Shown here piece after piece: positions 34,341 to 46,005 of a DNA stretch of 64,000 bases. Source of the DNA: Halichoerus grypus. Taxonomy: Eukaryota > Chordata > Mammalia > Carnivora > Phocidae. A program made the position numbers and the translations under genes. The notes under the pieces are model-generated. The model had not been told where the DNA came from and did no database searches. It was given only the letters and a program-made list of their open reading frames with translations. The stretch is taken from contig NC_135715.1 of the NCBI RefSeq assembly GCF_964656455.1, forward strand, positions 77,141,414 to 77,205,413, written 5' to 3'. Within the stretch, counting starts at the first letter, position 1, and each line of letters opens with the position of its first letter.

Positions 34341-35143
34341 AGATGGAAATTTAAGCAACCCTATTCCAGCAGGGGGCACCAGCTACATTACAAATTTGGG
34401 TACTCTCTAGCTTTCTGCTCATGGAAATCTTACAAGATGGTATACCCAAGAAAAAAATCGATTCTAAGTGTCACGAATATGGCAGCCTTTCCTTACATCT
34501 CTGACACAAAGTACAGTTCTTGAGTTTTAAACAGACTTTACAAATCAACAAACACCTTCTCAGTGTGTTTTAAAGAGTTCAAGACAGGGGTCCTTACCAG
34601 TAACCCAAAGCTCAATCCATTTTGACGCCTAGAATCTCACAGTTACACTTTCATTCTTTTAGGTTTTTAAGACTTTGAGGACCTCATTTTTAAAAGGCTG
34701 TAATAAAAATCTCTAACAAAGGCAACTCCATATGCTACTGTCAGTGCTCAAAGAAATCTCAGATAAGAATAAAACATAAGAAGGAAGAGCATGTGGTTAC
34801 AGGATAGGAAAGAGGGTACACAAGAAGGTGATATAGGGACACCATAAACCAACTCCCTGCTGCACACTCTTGCTTAGGAATGTGTCTTCTAGATTTTTTG
34901 AATTCTAAACTCTTGCCTCTTCATATCCCTTAGGTAATAAGGTAATGTTTAATGAAAAGATCTTAGACCTGAGTTCAAATTTTGGGTCCATTGAGAGGCT
35001 ATAGGAATAATATTTGGTTTTTCCTTCCTTCCTTCCATTAAAAGGAAGGCTGATTCAAACAGGCCAGGAAAATTCCCCTTAAATTATCACAAATAGGCAA
35101 ACTAATACAATGAGTTCACCCACGTCAAAAGCAAATGCCAGAT
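34341..35143. other. Unclassified non-coding DNA
   Basis: No repeat family or gene recognised. A small TTCC repeat lies near 35018-35037. Confidence 0.4.
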
Positions 35144-35312
35144 CAGCACTTCTTCAATTTTAATATGAGTACAAATCCCTTGAGGATTTTGTTAAAATGC
35201 AGATTCTGGTTTTGTAGGTTTGATGATGAGCCTGAAATTCTGCATTTTTAAATAACTCTTAGGTGTGAACAATGTTGATGGTCCCTGTGGAACGTGTATT
35301 GAGTAACAAGAT
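35144..35312 (+). mobile_element. MER5-like DNA transposon (hAT-Charlie MITE)
   Basis: CAGCACTTCTTCAATTTTAA, CCTTGAGGATTTTGTTAAAA, TGCAGATTCTGGTTTTGTAG and GCCTGAAATTCTGCATTTTT follow the MER5A/B layout (loss of the usual CAGTGGTTCTCAA ends by decay). Non-autonomous, no coding capacity. Confidence 0.65.
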
Positions 35313-35879
35313 GGTCCCATTACCCTAGGGTTTCAGAGACATGTGTTTGAAAACATTCTAGAAGTCATCCAGATACTCTCTCTCTTGTCCCATCCAAAAG
35401 CCATTTTCAAAAAGGGGTCTCATAGAAACAAAATGCTTAAATGATCTAAGGTTTCAACTCCAACTGAAAGATGATATCTGATGCATGAGTTAGTCCTGGT
35501 TCCTCTACAAAATGAGAGTAATACAAAAGTCCCCAGATTCTGTCTTTTATATTCTTTACAGTAATATCAGGATGCCAAAATCAAGACCTCTACTTCTATA
35601 GGATTGTTTTTAATCTAGAAACTCAATAAAGCAGATGTTCAGTCTTCATTTTCTTTTAAAGATATACTAATAAGAATATCCCTTAAAAATTGCATTATAC
35701 CAAGCAGATTCAATGACCATATTGGGAAGTTTATTCTGGACTAAGTCCTTGTATAAGTAGAATTGACATATTGGGCTAGGGGCAGAGAAGGGAGAAAAAC
35801 GGGAGGAAGAATACTCCAGATGGGGAAACGTGAAGAAGACATAGCTATTGAGCAATACATACCATGTGTTAGAGAGACA
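35313..35879. other. Unclassified non-coding DNA
   Basis: Nothing recognised. Confidence 0.4.
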
Positions 35880-36105
35880 GTGTAGTAAGTTTGGCCCTCC
35901 TAATATTTCTATGAGGTAGATAATATCAGTTCCATCTTACAGATAAGGAAAGTGCAGTTCCATCTTACAGATAAGGAAAGCGAGGTTCAAGGAAGTTAAG
36001 CAAATTGTTCAAGTTTGCACAACTACTGTAATCCATGGAGCTGACTCAAGCCAAGCTCTTCAGATTCTAATCCCTGTGCTTTTCTCACTCTACCAAAAGT
36101 ACTTC
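35880..36105 (-). mobile_element. MIR, minus strand, with an internal 28-bp duplication
   Basis: TATGAGGTAGATAATATCAG, TTCAAGGAAGTTAAGCAAAT and AGATTCTAATCCCTGTGCTT give the antisense MIR core and tRNA part. The 28-bp unit at 35927-35954 repeats at 35955-35982 with one mismatch. Confidence 0.85.
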
Positions 36106-36623
36106 TTCGGAAATCAACAGTCACAAACTCTCAAGATGCCCCCATATATCAAGACCAGACAACTCATAAGATATTGGTTATCATTTAGATTATATTTCAA
36201 GAGTTCTTCTAACATTTGCTATGTATCTCCACATGTTTCAAACGGAATCTGTCCTTTTTGGTATAGTTATTTTGCTAAATGGAGCTTATGAATGCATGTA
36301 CACATACCTATACAATGGCCAAATTCGTTAAATATATATAAGAGCTTGTTTGAGCTAGGCACTCTGCTGGGTACACACAACAAGAAACAGATGAGGAATG
36401 GTACATCTGATCATCATTCTGTATGGAGCAGAAGTTGATTCCCAATGGCCTACAGTGATGTCAAAGGAAATGATAACTTTCTTTCAATCCACCCCAAAAC
36501 ATATATGCTCTTCCTCTTCCTTTGAGGTTACAGCCCAAGAAAAGGCAAGTGGTTTTGCACTCTAGGAGCATTGACTCAGTTAAGAAGTAGATGCTGCTAC
36601 ATTCCTAATGCCAACATTTCCCT
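36106..36623. other. Unclassified non-coding DNA
   Basis: No repeat or gene recognised, apart from a weak L2-like phrase (GAGCTAGGCACTCTGCTGGG) at about 36352. Confidence 0.35.
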
Positions 36624-36795
36624 GCAACCACAGTCCTTCAAGATACATCAGTATCCCCCATTACAACTAGATTTCCAAGCCCATCCCCAGTTTCTGATTG
36701 AATGGGTCTGAGGTGGGACCCAAGAATCTGCCTTCCTAACAAGTTCCCAAGTGATGCTGATGCTGCTAGTCTGGGGACCAAACTGAGAACCACAG
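36624..36795 (+). mobile_element. MER5A1-like DNA transposon
   Basis: CCCAGTTTCTGATTGAATGG, GTCTGAGGTGGGACCCAAGA, ATCTGCCTTCCTAACAAGTT and the end GGACCAAACTGAGAACCACA fit MER5A1 well. Non-autonomous hAT-Charlie relative. Confidence 0.85.
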
Positions 36796-37179
36796 ACCCA
36801 ACCTAGATGTTTCTGTGGATGAGATCCAGGTTTGTAAATCCCAGTGAGCCAATTTTTCAAGTATGTGTATATACATTTTTCTAGGAAGAGAGTCCATATT
36901 GTTAATAAGAATTTTAAAGAGGCTTTCACCATCAATAGTTAACAAACAACTAATACAGTTAGCAGAACAATGTCAAAATCTGTAACCTAGAGTGAGTGAT
37001 CCAGGAAGAATCCATTTCTATCTACCACCCAGGCCACTGTATTTGAAAACTTTTTAAAAATACATTTCAATTAACAAGAAAATTAAAAACATAAAATTCT
37101 CTTTAGCATCATTCTCTGTATAATGAGAGAGAAAGAAAGAATTGTTATTGCTAGAGAAAGAAAGCCAAAAATATATGAT

Positions 37180-37202
37180 ACACACACACACACACACACA
37201 CA
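37180..37202. repeat. (CA)n microsatellite
   Basis: About 11 CA units after ATATATGATA. Confidence 0.9.
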
Positions 37203-37530
37203 TACACCTAAGACCCATCTTTACACAAGAAGCACAGATGTATTTGGTAGAAGCTGGTAGTTTTAATTCTGCATGTGCAAAATGGTATATTCTCCTTCTC
37301 CAGTTTGATCTTTAACTACCAAACAGTTTCTAACTGTCCTTGCAGGGTGTGAAAATTCCTGGAGAATTTTTATAAAAGGCATAATTTATACCAGAAGATT
37401 CTCTCCTCCACATTGTTAATGAGCTCCCTGTGGTGATGAAGACTCCTTTCTTATATTCCTGAGGCATATTTCAGAATTTGGAATCAGTCTATTTGACAAG
37501 CTGATGGTCAGATCTCTACAACGGGGCACA

Positions 37531-37532
<2 letters not shown>

Positions 37533-37583
<51 letters not shown>

Positions 37584-37597
37584 TGTTTGTGCGTGTG
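37533..37597. repeat. (GT)n microsatellite
   Basis: About 21 pure TG units, then GTAT, GTTT and GCGT interruptions. The Thr/His-rich minus-strand frame across it is a repeat translation. Confidence 0.92.
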
Positions 37598-37857
37598 TTT
37601 CAGCTGCCATAATAGCAGAAGCCAGTACATATGAATGGACTGTTGCTAAGCCAGTCAGATTCCTTTGTTAAGAGGGCTGGAAGAACCAAACCAGAGCATC
37701 ATCCAAACCATGATTTATGCTTTGAAAACACTCTAAGTGGATCAACCACAGAGCAATTCAATAAATGATGCAGGAGTTGCCTTTGTGAGAGAAATAAGAA
37801 GAAAAAACAACATGTAGGCATGGAGTAGTGATAGTCATGCTCTATAAAGTGTGTCCC

Positions 37858-37975
37858 CGTACTGAATGGAGCACTGGGTGTTATACACAAACAATGAATC
37901 ATGGAGCATTACATCAAAAACTAATGATGTAATGTATGGTTATTAACATAACATAATGAAAAAAAAAAGAAAAAG
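37858..37975 (+). mobile_element. 5'-truncated recent L1 3' end
   Basis: Only the last ~118 bases of a carnivore L1: GGAGCACTGGGTGTTATACA, CAAACAATGAATCATGGAGC, TAATGATGTAATGTATGGTT and an A-rich tail. A perfect 12-bp duplication, AAAGTGTGTCCC, flanks it at 37846-37857 and 37976-37987. Confidence 0.93.
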
Positions 37976-37987
37976 AAAGTGTGTCCC

Positions 37988-40149
37988 ATGGCTTCATAAT
38001 CATTTCTATCTCAACTAGATCCTATCTAGTCATTATCTTTTTAACATGTGATGATTTCTCCTTAGCAATGAGCAATATGTTTCCACACCAAGAGCTCCTT
38101 GATGATAGAAACCATTTATTTTATATACCTACTTTCCAAACTGTCTCAGCTGCCCTTAACAGGCTTCAGAGACAGTATAGAAGTAAAACATATCCTTGGA
38201 ATGCATCATCTACTTCTCACTCCTTATGTACTCTCAACCAATGTCTCCTACTGTTCTTAAGTCCCTGCTTGTAATCTCTTTGCTGGAAACTGGTTTTAAC
38301 TATCTACTCAGAACCTTTGGATCTGGACTATATGTTTGAGTCTTTACTCTGCTTTTGTGATGAGGCATTATCTTTAGTTCTCTGTCTATTCTTTGCCAAA
38401 TGCCATGGCCAGGTCTGCCTGCTGGGGCCCATGCAAGTTTCCTGGAAGCCCAGTACTGGTCTCACCACAGGCACCTTGCTGACCCAGATGGAAGAGTGGG
38501 TACAAAAGAATATGAACCCTCATATAACTCCTAATAAAAAACTGCATAGTAAAAGCTTCATAGGGATGAAGGATGAAACAATGGAAGGAAAGGGAGAAGC
38601 AGAAATGCTATGAGGGAGGACCTCTGTACTCTGGCACACCTGGGCATATTACCTGCAAATGTTTCTAGGAAGTCTAGAAACATGTGGGGCCACCAGGCAC
38701 CAGATCTGATGTCCATGTGTTTCCTTTATTCTATTTCCACTTCTGCTATTGAGTTATGGTTTCTGTGCAAATGCTTACTTTAACAGACTTTTAAAAGTAT
38801 ATTAATAAAATGTTTGTGCTTTCATGCGCCCTAATATGCCTCTCATTCAATTCCAGCTCTAGTCATTATATTTTAATCAATTTTATTCAAATATTCCTAG
38901 TAAGAATAAGCACCTTTCTTAAAAGAAGAGATTTCTAAAAGTTTCTTTCTCCTCTACCTCCATGCTCAGTGGAAAAGGAAAAGTTGGGGATGCTCCCAAT
39001 CCTCCTACTTAGAGTGTTCTTTAAGGTGAATGTTGTCCGGCATTTATCAGAGCTCATCTTCTCATTTGTCAATCACAGAAGCATCACTAAAAGGCTAGAC
39101 CACCATCAGTCACCTCCTATGAATTATAGAGAAGTTCCCTATGCAGAAAATAATAAATGGCTATTCTGATTTATCATCCAGTCTGTAGGAAATAGCACAA
39201 GCAAAATGTGTGCGTGTGTCCATTAATTATGGTATGGAATCCATAACTCCATTCTCAGCAACCCAAATCTGTTGATCCCTGTCAACTGTATGGAAAAAGA
39301 TAGGATCATTGGAAATGCTACAAAGAGTTTTGGAAATAAAATTTTAACTGAAGCTTCGACACTTACCACACATGTACTTTTAAAAAGCTGCATTACATGA
39401 TGTTACAATTAAAAAGCAAACATCAAAACATGTTGTCACATACAAATATAAAACAATGGGCCATGTCTTACAGCATCTGCTTCAAGTTAACTGCAGATGT
39501 GAAATGTTGATAGAAATTATTATCATTGGTGGGTGTTTTGTACTTTACATTATATCACAATTTACTTAATTGGTTCAGACATATTTTAATAAATTTGATC
39601 TTAATCCAATCAGGCAGAAATGTTCTAAAAATTTTATGTAGTTGTTATTATAATACCTGAATACTTTCAAGAAAATTGCTTTCAACAACGTCTTTTTGTT
39701 TGTAGGAATTTGGGACTTGGATTTCAGAGAATCTGTGAAAATACCATTGGCATTACAATACGAGAGTCTTATTCCACTAGAAGAAAATTTCACTTCTTTA
39801 GTGTAAAATCTGAAAGAGAAGTTTGGGAAAAGACCAAAACAAAAAAGAGAGAGAGAGAGAGAGAGAGACAGAATGGTCCTTTTAGTAACACATTTTCCAT
39901 TGAATCACAGATACAAGACCCACTGACTCTGCACCGCGAGCATAGCCGCATCTGGCTGTGAAGGAGGCGACCCATAGCACAACACCCCAGCTGCCAGGGG
40001 CATATTGCTGAGAGTCTTGGTGTTTCATGTGAAAGTTCCAAGTCATCTTCAGGTCACTCTGATGTCAAAAATCATTTCCTACAAGGCTGAGTATCAGTAG
40101 CCAATTAGAGTTCATAAATAAATAAAAATTATAGAAATAAAAAAGTGTG
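37988..40149. other. Unclassified non-coding DNA
   Basis: No confident repeat family. A GA microsatellite lies at about 39846-39868. At 39686-39705 an acceptor-like CAACGTCTTTTTGTTTGTAG precedes an 83-codon frame, without other support for an exon. A 98-codon frame at 38317-38613 is likewise unsupported. Confidence 0.4.
39846..39868. repeat. (GA)n microsatellite
   Basis: About 11 AG units. Confidence 0.88.
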
Positions 40150-40205
40150 TTGAGGAACACTGCACAGTGCCTGGCACATGATAAGCCCTCAACAAAATGA
40201 AATAA
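40150..40205 (+). mobile_element. MIR/L2 3'-tail fragment
   Basis: CACAGTGCCTGGCACATGAT then AAGCCCTCAACAAAATGAA is the common MIR/L2 end, followed by AAATAAA repeats. Confidence 0.6.
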
Positions 40206-40295
40206 AATAAATAAAATGCAAAGGGAACACAATAAATTTTATACTGAGAGGAACAATATATTTAAAATAAGCATGTATTAGTACTTGATTACCTA

Positions 40296-40470
40296 CACTG
40301 CACTATCCAATACAGTAGCCACATGTGACTACTTAAATTTTAACTAATTAAATTTTAGCTAATTAAAATTTCATGAGATTTAAAACTTCATTCTGCAGTT
40401 GCACTAGTCGCAAGTGGTAACAAGTAGCTACATGTGACTAGTGGCCACAGTACCAGGCAGCACAGATGTA
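40296..40470. mobile_element. hAT-like MITE with inverted ends
   Basis: The left end CACTATCCAATACAGTAGCC ACATGTGACTA is mirrored at the right by TACATGTGACTAGTGGCCAC AGTACCAGGCAGC. The middle is AT-rich. This is the 'TCCAATAGA...GTGGCTACCATATTGGACAG' class of mammalian hAT-derived repeat. The exact MER number is uncertain. Confidence 0.65.
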
Positions 40471-42148
40471 GAATATTTTTATCATCAAGAAATTTCCGTT
40501 TAATAGCCCTGTTCTAAATAATTGCCTGGAAAGCATCTGAAGAAATAAAAACAGAACTGAAATTTTTTTATGGGGGGGGATGGACACAAAAGGTACAGAG
40601 CAAAAGTTACTGTGTACAAAAGCTAGTTAATGTTGAGTGCCAAAATGAGGAGAAAAGTACATTTTTATGGGGACATTCAGGATGCCTGGAGATTCATTTT
40701 GAGGACTAAATCTTACGGAAAACCCACTGAATCATTTAAATCCATCTGCTTATATTTTGTATTGTAAGGTACAAAAGGGAAAAGGCATCTTTTTAAATCC
40801 TAGATTAATAAAACATCGTTTGAATGTTGCCATCTTTTGGTGTTAAATACAGACTGATAGGCAACACATCTCAGAATGAACGAAAGGATCTTCTGTGGTA
40901 CTTGGTGACAGGCAAAAGTACATAGAAATAAAAATTTATGGTAGAAGGTATTATTTTAAATTTAGTTTTTCATATTTTTCTTTCAGTGAGAAGATAGCAA
41001 GTCTCATCACTTCCAGGTTTTTCACATGACTTATGATGACAACCCACCTTTGTGGTTCAATGCACCATTAAATTTTATCTTCAGTATATTCCCCACATGA
41101 AACCTAAATCTCTATTAAGCCCCAGCAATATAATGCAGTAAATTTCTCCAGAGTAGGGGTAACCATTACATCTCTGTAGAAAACATCATTTTTTCCACAT
41201 ATGAAAATGATTAAACTAAAAATTTAATGACTGAATCTAGAAAAGCTCCTTTAGGCCATAGAAAATGAGTTTAATCTGTGAATGTGATTTATGTCTGTCG
41301 AGAAACCAAACTTCATCATGCAGCCATAGCTCACAATAAAATGTGCCATGATACTTGCCCTTCTTAATGATGTCTATCTTTGTCCTATGGGTGGTATTTA
41401 GTACCTCAGTGATTCTCTCTGAGCTGCGAAGATATCTATATCCACCCTGCTAGATGAGGCAAATGTAACACCAGCTATCAAAATTATTGAACTGTGACTG
41501 AAAAATTGCTCAGAAGTACTGTTTTTCTATCCTTAGAATTAGAACATTCTATTTCATCCTGGAGGTAATTTAAAACATAGAGAGGGAGGTGAAAGTATTA
41601 AGGTAATGAATTAAACAAGACAGCTACTTAAATTAAGTCACATACAGACACAATTAGCCAGTGTGCTGGGAACTGCAGCCATTTGCCATGTTGTGTATGT
41701 AAAATTGTGACATAAATTTTCATCAGAAGCACCAATGCTGTGCATTTCTCAAGGAATTTGGGGCATTTTTGTGCACAGGAAATGTTAATACAAGGTAAGG
41801 TCAAGGGACACTGCTTTGATTATTTATAGCTGTGTACCATTAATTGAGGTTTAATTTAACAACATATTCTAATTACTTTATGATTAATCAAAATTTACAT
41901 AATTTCTTGATGATTTAAATATACAGTTATAATTTTCATATAGATAAATATGCCAGGAATAAATAAGCATGTTTAAGAAAAATCTTTCTGGCACATCAAA
42001 TATGGCAATAAAAGTTGACATATATTTTAACACAGCTATGATAACATACCTATATGTCACTAAGAATGTCCCTCATCAATAGTCACAAATTTCAAAAACT
42101 CAAATTTAGAAATTCTAGCATAAAATGTTTGTTGTTTTCTTATTCCCT
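40471..42148. other. Unclassified AT-rich DNA
   Basis: No repeat, RNA gene or coding exon recognised. Confidence 0.4.
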
Positions 42149-42635
42149 GTATTAGTTATCTATTGCTGTATAATAAGTTAGTAGCCAAAACAACACACAG
42201 TTTTTATGGTTAGGAGTTTGGGCATGGCTTAGGTGGGTCCCCTGCTCAGGGCTCCTCACAATGTTGTGGTCAAAGTGTCAGTCAAGGCCACAATCATCTC
42301 AGGGTTTGGTTGAGGCAGAATCACTTTCCAAGTTGTCTCAATGACCTTCAGCAGAATTCTAGCCCTTGCAGGCTGGTGGCCTGGGCCACCCTTAGCTCTA
42401 TACCAGGGTCTTTCTCCACTAGAGCAAGCACAGGGGAAGAGTGAAGGAGTACCAGCAAAATAGAAGGCACAGTCTTTTATGACCTAATTTCAGAAGTGAA
42501 AGGATCTCTTTCTCCTAGTCTATTGTTGGAAGCAAGTCAGTAGGTCCAGTCCACACCCAAGGGCAGGGGAAAAGACAGGTGTGAATGTTAAGAGGTAGGA
42601 AATATTGGGAGCCATGTCAGAAGTTGGCTACCACA
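42149..42635 (-). mobile_element. MLT1-type LTR (ERVL-MaLR), minus strand
   Basis: Opens TGTATTAGTTATCTATTGCT and closes with GTTGGCTACCACA, the complement of a TGTGGTAG... LTR start. Middle landmarks: TGGTTAGGAGTTTGGGCATG, GGGTCCCCTGCTCAGGGCTC, TCCACACCCAAGGGCAGGGG. Near full length (about 487 bp), solo. Confidence 0.75.
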
Positions 42636-42796
42636 TCCCCTCAATATCAATCACCATCTTCTTTCAATCATGGCTCAAAGAGATCTCACAGTTGTTTCCC
42701 TTTTGCTGCTCCTGTCTCATTTCCAATCCCAAATTCTACATTAGACTCTGACAGCCTTCTAAGTATAATTCCTATCATCTTTTTTCCCATACAATG

Positions 42797-42940
42797 GCAG
42801 GGCAGTGCAGCAATTAAGAGCAAAGCTCTAGCATACAACTGCTGGAGTTCTAATCCTGGCTTAATCACTTACCAGATAGGTGATTGAGGCAAGCTAATTT
42901 AAAAATAGACTCTCTGTGACTCAGTTTCTTTCATAAATGC
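42797..42940 (+). mobile_element. MIR, plus strand
   Basis: GCAGTGCAGCAATTAAGAGC, GGAGTTCTAATCCTGGCTTA (tRNA B-box remnant) and GACTCAGTTTCTTTCATAAA follow MIR order. Confidence 0.8.
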
Positions 42941-43194
42941 TGTCCTGTTGGTCTACAGTGTGATGCTCATCATTATATTCTCTTTACCTCCCAAAGTGCC
43001 TGAATGGAGAGATTACATTGATTAAATGACAGTAAAATTGACTGAACTGGTTCTAATTTCTCTTTACACATGCATTTCCTAATAGATTAATCTGGTTTAA
43101 GAATTGGGGGGAAAAACAGATTCCCAAAAATTTATGAGAATTGTAATGGAAAAAATGTTCTCTGTATCAGAGTATTGGTCATTTCATCTTTCTT
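42941..43194. other. Unclassified DNA
   Basis: Nothing recognised. Confidence 0.4.
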
Positions 43195-43330
43195 GAGTTG
43201 AACATTTGTTATTTCAACAAATATGTATAACATACCAACTCTATGCCAGAACTGTGCTATGTACTTTGGACACAATTTCTTTGCTTGGAGTCTACTGAGA
43301 AAGGCAAAATAACAAGCAGTTTTAAAAAAA
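43195..43330 (+). mobile_element. L2-like fragment
   Basis: TTATTTCAACAAATATGTAT, ACTCTATGCCAGAACTGTGC and TATGTACTTTGGACACAATT match the 'ACTATGTGCCAGGCACTGTGC' pattern. Tentative. Confidence 0.45.
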
Positions 43331-43478
43331 TAATACAGTATGACGGAGGCAATAATAGAAACATCATATGCACAGATAACAGAAGTAATACAGAAGAAAG
43401 TTTTGATTCAAAGAAGACTTCACAATGTAACTGACGAGTGAGTAAGTTTTGTTGACTAAGTTTGCAAAGCATAATAAT

Positions 43479-43544
43479 GAAGAAGAAGAAGAAAGAAGAA
43501 AGAAGAAGAAGAAGAAGAAGAAAAAGAAGAAGAAGAAAGAAGAA
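43479..43544. repeat. (GAA)n repeat
   Basis: About 21 GAA units with AAAG interruptions. GAA tracts can expand and form triplexes. Confidence 0.93.
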
Positions 43545-44345
43545 CGTGGCGGAAATAATGGACTTCCATCCAAAGAAAAAAAGCATATGCAATACTATGA
43601 AACATCATATGAACAGTGAAAACTTAGTAATTTTATGTTCCTGGATAGTGTGTGCTATATATTATGGGGATGAAGCTATAAACCTAGATAGGACCTTGCC
43701 TTGGCTAAAAATATTAGGCTTTATCTTGTATGCTAATGGCAGAGAATAGAACTTTAATATGGGCAATGACATTATCATGCTCTGTTTTAGAAGGATCATT
43801 ACAAGACTAATCAGAGAATGGGGTCATGGGACAATGTGGAGAATTGAAAGAAGGGGAAACCCAAAAGGAAGTTTATGCCCTAAGTGATGACTACCTAAAC
43901 TTGGGTCACATCATGTAGATGAAGAATATAGGAAACTCAACGAAACTTGAATGTGAATATTTAAGAAGACTGAATGACTCCAACAGTCCAGGGGAATGAG
44001 TGAACAATGTGACAAGAAACTTACACAGGGGAAAAAAAAAAAAAGTATAGGTTTAGAGGAGGAAGAGATAATGAATTCAATTCTGTTTAGTTTGGAGTCC
44101 CAGTGGGGTATCCAGGTGCAGAATATTCTGTAACAGCCTGATACAGGGTCTGTGACCGTTCTGGCTAATGGCAGAGATATGAAATCCATTAGCATATAAG
44201 AGGTAGGTTTGGAAGTACGGGTGGAGATAGAAAATAGGAAGGCAAAGAACAAGGAGAGAACACCAAACAACTCCAACATGCAAGGTCTAGGCAAAGAAAG
44301 AAGGTCCAGAAAAGGAACTTGGAATGAATGGACACAAGTATTGAC

Positions 44346-44365
44346 TCATCATCATTATCACCATC

Positions 44366-44396
<31 letters not shown>

Positions 44397-44398
44397 TG
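44346..44398. repeat. (CAT)n repeat
   Basis: About 17 CAT/CAC units. Minus-strand translation is poly-Asp, plus-strand poly-His; neither is a gene. Confidence 0.92.
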
Positions 44399-44714
44399 AA
44401 ATGACAAAACTGAAGCCAAGGGGGGAAAAAAGGAGTAACAAGGGAGAAAAAAGCATCTGTTCAATTTTTTCAAAGTGCTGTAAACAGTTGAAGTAAGACA
44501 AGGAATTAAATACATCCATTTGATTTGATAACTATGAATTCATTAGAGACTATCAAGAAGTGCATGTTCATTTGCTTAATGGGGTGGAAGTCAGATTGTA
44601 ATAGGTTTGGAAGTGAATGGAAGCTGACACAGTGATGAAATCACACACAGGCTGTGCTTCAAAAGTTTAGCTGAGTTATGATTTTTTTTCTTCTGTCAAT
44701 TTGGCAAATTTTTG

Positions 44715-44984
44715 TAAAGTAGCTGGCAATGGTGTAAAAATATGGTACTATCATACAATTATGATAGAAATAATAAATTGAAATATTCTTTTGGAAGCAA
44801 CAGGTATTGACAATCTCTCATAACCCCAAAATTTCACATTTAGGAATGTATCCTAAAGAAATAAGAAGGTTAAATATAAAACACCACAGATAAATATTAT
44901 GTTAACATTGGAAACCTTAAAACATCCAAAGTGTCTGAACATTGAGGATATTTCAGATAAATTAAGGGTAAAATTTTCTATTGC
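44715..44984 (+). mobile_element. Old L1 ORF2 C-terminal fragment (L1ME/HAL1 kind)
   Basis: TAGGAATGTATCCTAAAGAA, ATTGGAAACCTTAAAACATC and CAAAGTGTCTGAACATTGAG parallel the 'TAGGAATCTATCCTACAGAA...GGAAACAACCTAAATGTCC' stretch of old L1s. Confidence 0.6.
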
Positions 44985-45270
44985 CATTACAGATAAACTC
45001 TGAAACCTCAGTTGCTTAACAAAATACATTTATTTCTCCATCCAATTCTTAAGGGATCCAAGCTGACAGAGGCTCTACTCTAGTCAAAATGTTGAACCCA
45101 AAGTAATCCTGAATATGTACATCTAGTGAGAAGATGGAGAAAGAAAGAGAGAATGGAGAAAGCCCACCTACTCATTGACCAGGTAGAAGTAAAATACATC
45201 CCTTCCATTCCTGCACCTGGATTCCTTTCCAGCCACAGTTTTATATTATGAAAAGGGAACCTGATCTCTC
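44985..45270 (-). mobile_element. Possible ancient LTR-like repeat
   Basis: CCATTACAGATAAACTCTGA, AACCTCAGTTGCTTAACAAA and GATCCAAGCTGACAGAGGCT are shared with a mammalian interspersed repeat whose family I cannot name. Orientation inferred from the LTR-like 'CTTAACAAAATACATTTATTTCTC' (complement of a polyadenylation region). Confidence 0.35.
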
Positions 45271-45559
45271 ATGAGCAGCTAGTCATCTCTGCAACAGCCT
45301 ATTTCTGGCCAAATATCAGGGCACATCTCTATTCTTACATGTAGAATCTATCCTCCCCACCCTGGTAATCTTGGAAGCCATATGTTGAAGATGGTAGATA
45401 TTCTTAACAGTCTGGCTTTCCAAATGACCTAATGGAGCAAAACCCTACCTTTTCTAACCTGTAGGATTGTAAACATCTAGACTATTTTTATTCCCTTTCA
45501 TTTTTGCCTACAAACAAGCATATTTTGCCCAATCTACTATAATTTTTCAATGTCCATTT
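45271..45559. other. Unclassified DNA
   Basis: No feature seen. Confidence 0.4.
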
Positions 45560-46005
45560 TGTGGGCTCAATTGTGTCCCCCTACAAGATATACTGATGCT
45601 CAAACCCCTAGTACCCATGAATGTGACTTTACCTGAGGTTGGGGTGTTTGCAGAGATAATCGAGTTAACATAAATGGATACTGGATGACAGTGGACCCTA
45701 AACCCAATGACTGGTATTCTTATAAAGAGAGAGATTTGGAGACAAAGACACATGCTCAGAGGGAAGACAGCCATGTGAAGATACAGGCAGAAATTGGAGT
45801 GACACAGCTAGAAACCAAGGGATGTGAAGGAGTTGACAAACACTGGAAGCTAGGAAAAAGCATAGAAGATTCTTCCCTAGAACCACCAAGGGAGCATGGC
45901 CCTGCCAACAACTTGATTTTGGACTGCCAAGCTTCAGAACTGTAAAAGAATACATGTCTGTTATTTTAAGTGTTCAGTTTCTGGCAGCCATAGGAAACTA
46001 ACATA
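45560..46005 (+). mobile_element. MLT1-type LTR (ERVL-MaLR), plus strand
   Basis: TGTGGGCTCAATTGTGTCCC start, CCATGAATGTGACTTTACCT, GGTATTCTTATAAAGAGAGA (TATAAA-like), CAGCCATGTGAAGATACAGG, GGCCCTGCCAACAACTTGAT and end GCCATAGGAAACTAACATAG. Full-length solo LTR. Frames of 75-86 codons across it on both strands are not genes. Confidence 0.9.

Larger units (their letters stand above)
36796..37845. other. Unclassified DNA with two CA/GT microsatellites
   Basis: Includes (CA)n at 37180-37202 and (GT)n at 37533-37597. No repeat family or coding exon recognised. Confidence 0.45.
43331..44714 (+). other. Possible ancient repeat with embedded GAA and CAT tracts
   Basis: 43730-44330 shows a low-identity likeness to a long mammalian medium-reiteration repeat ('GGGCAATGACATTATCATG...', 'AGAGGTAGGTTTGGAAGTAC', '...GAGAACACCAAACA...'). 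I cannot name the family. Frames over the GAA and CAT tracts are repeat translations. Confidence 0.35.

Noticed and set aside
37180..37597. CRISPR-like or satellite array
   Set aside because: Only dinucleotide microsatellites with no spacer-repeat organisation; the host is a mammal.
43462..44515. Poly-Arg/Lys, poly-His and poly-Asp frames
   Set aside because: Translations of GAA and CAT microsatellites within non-coding DNA.
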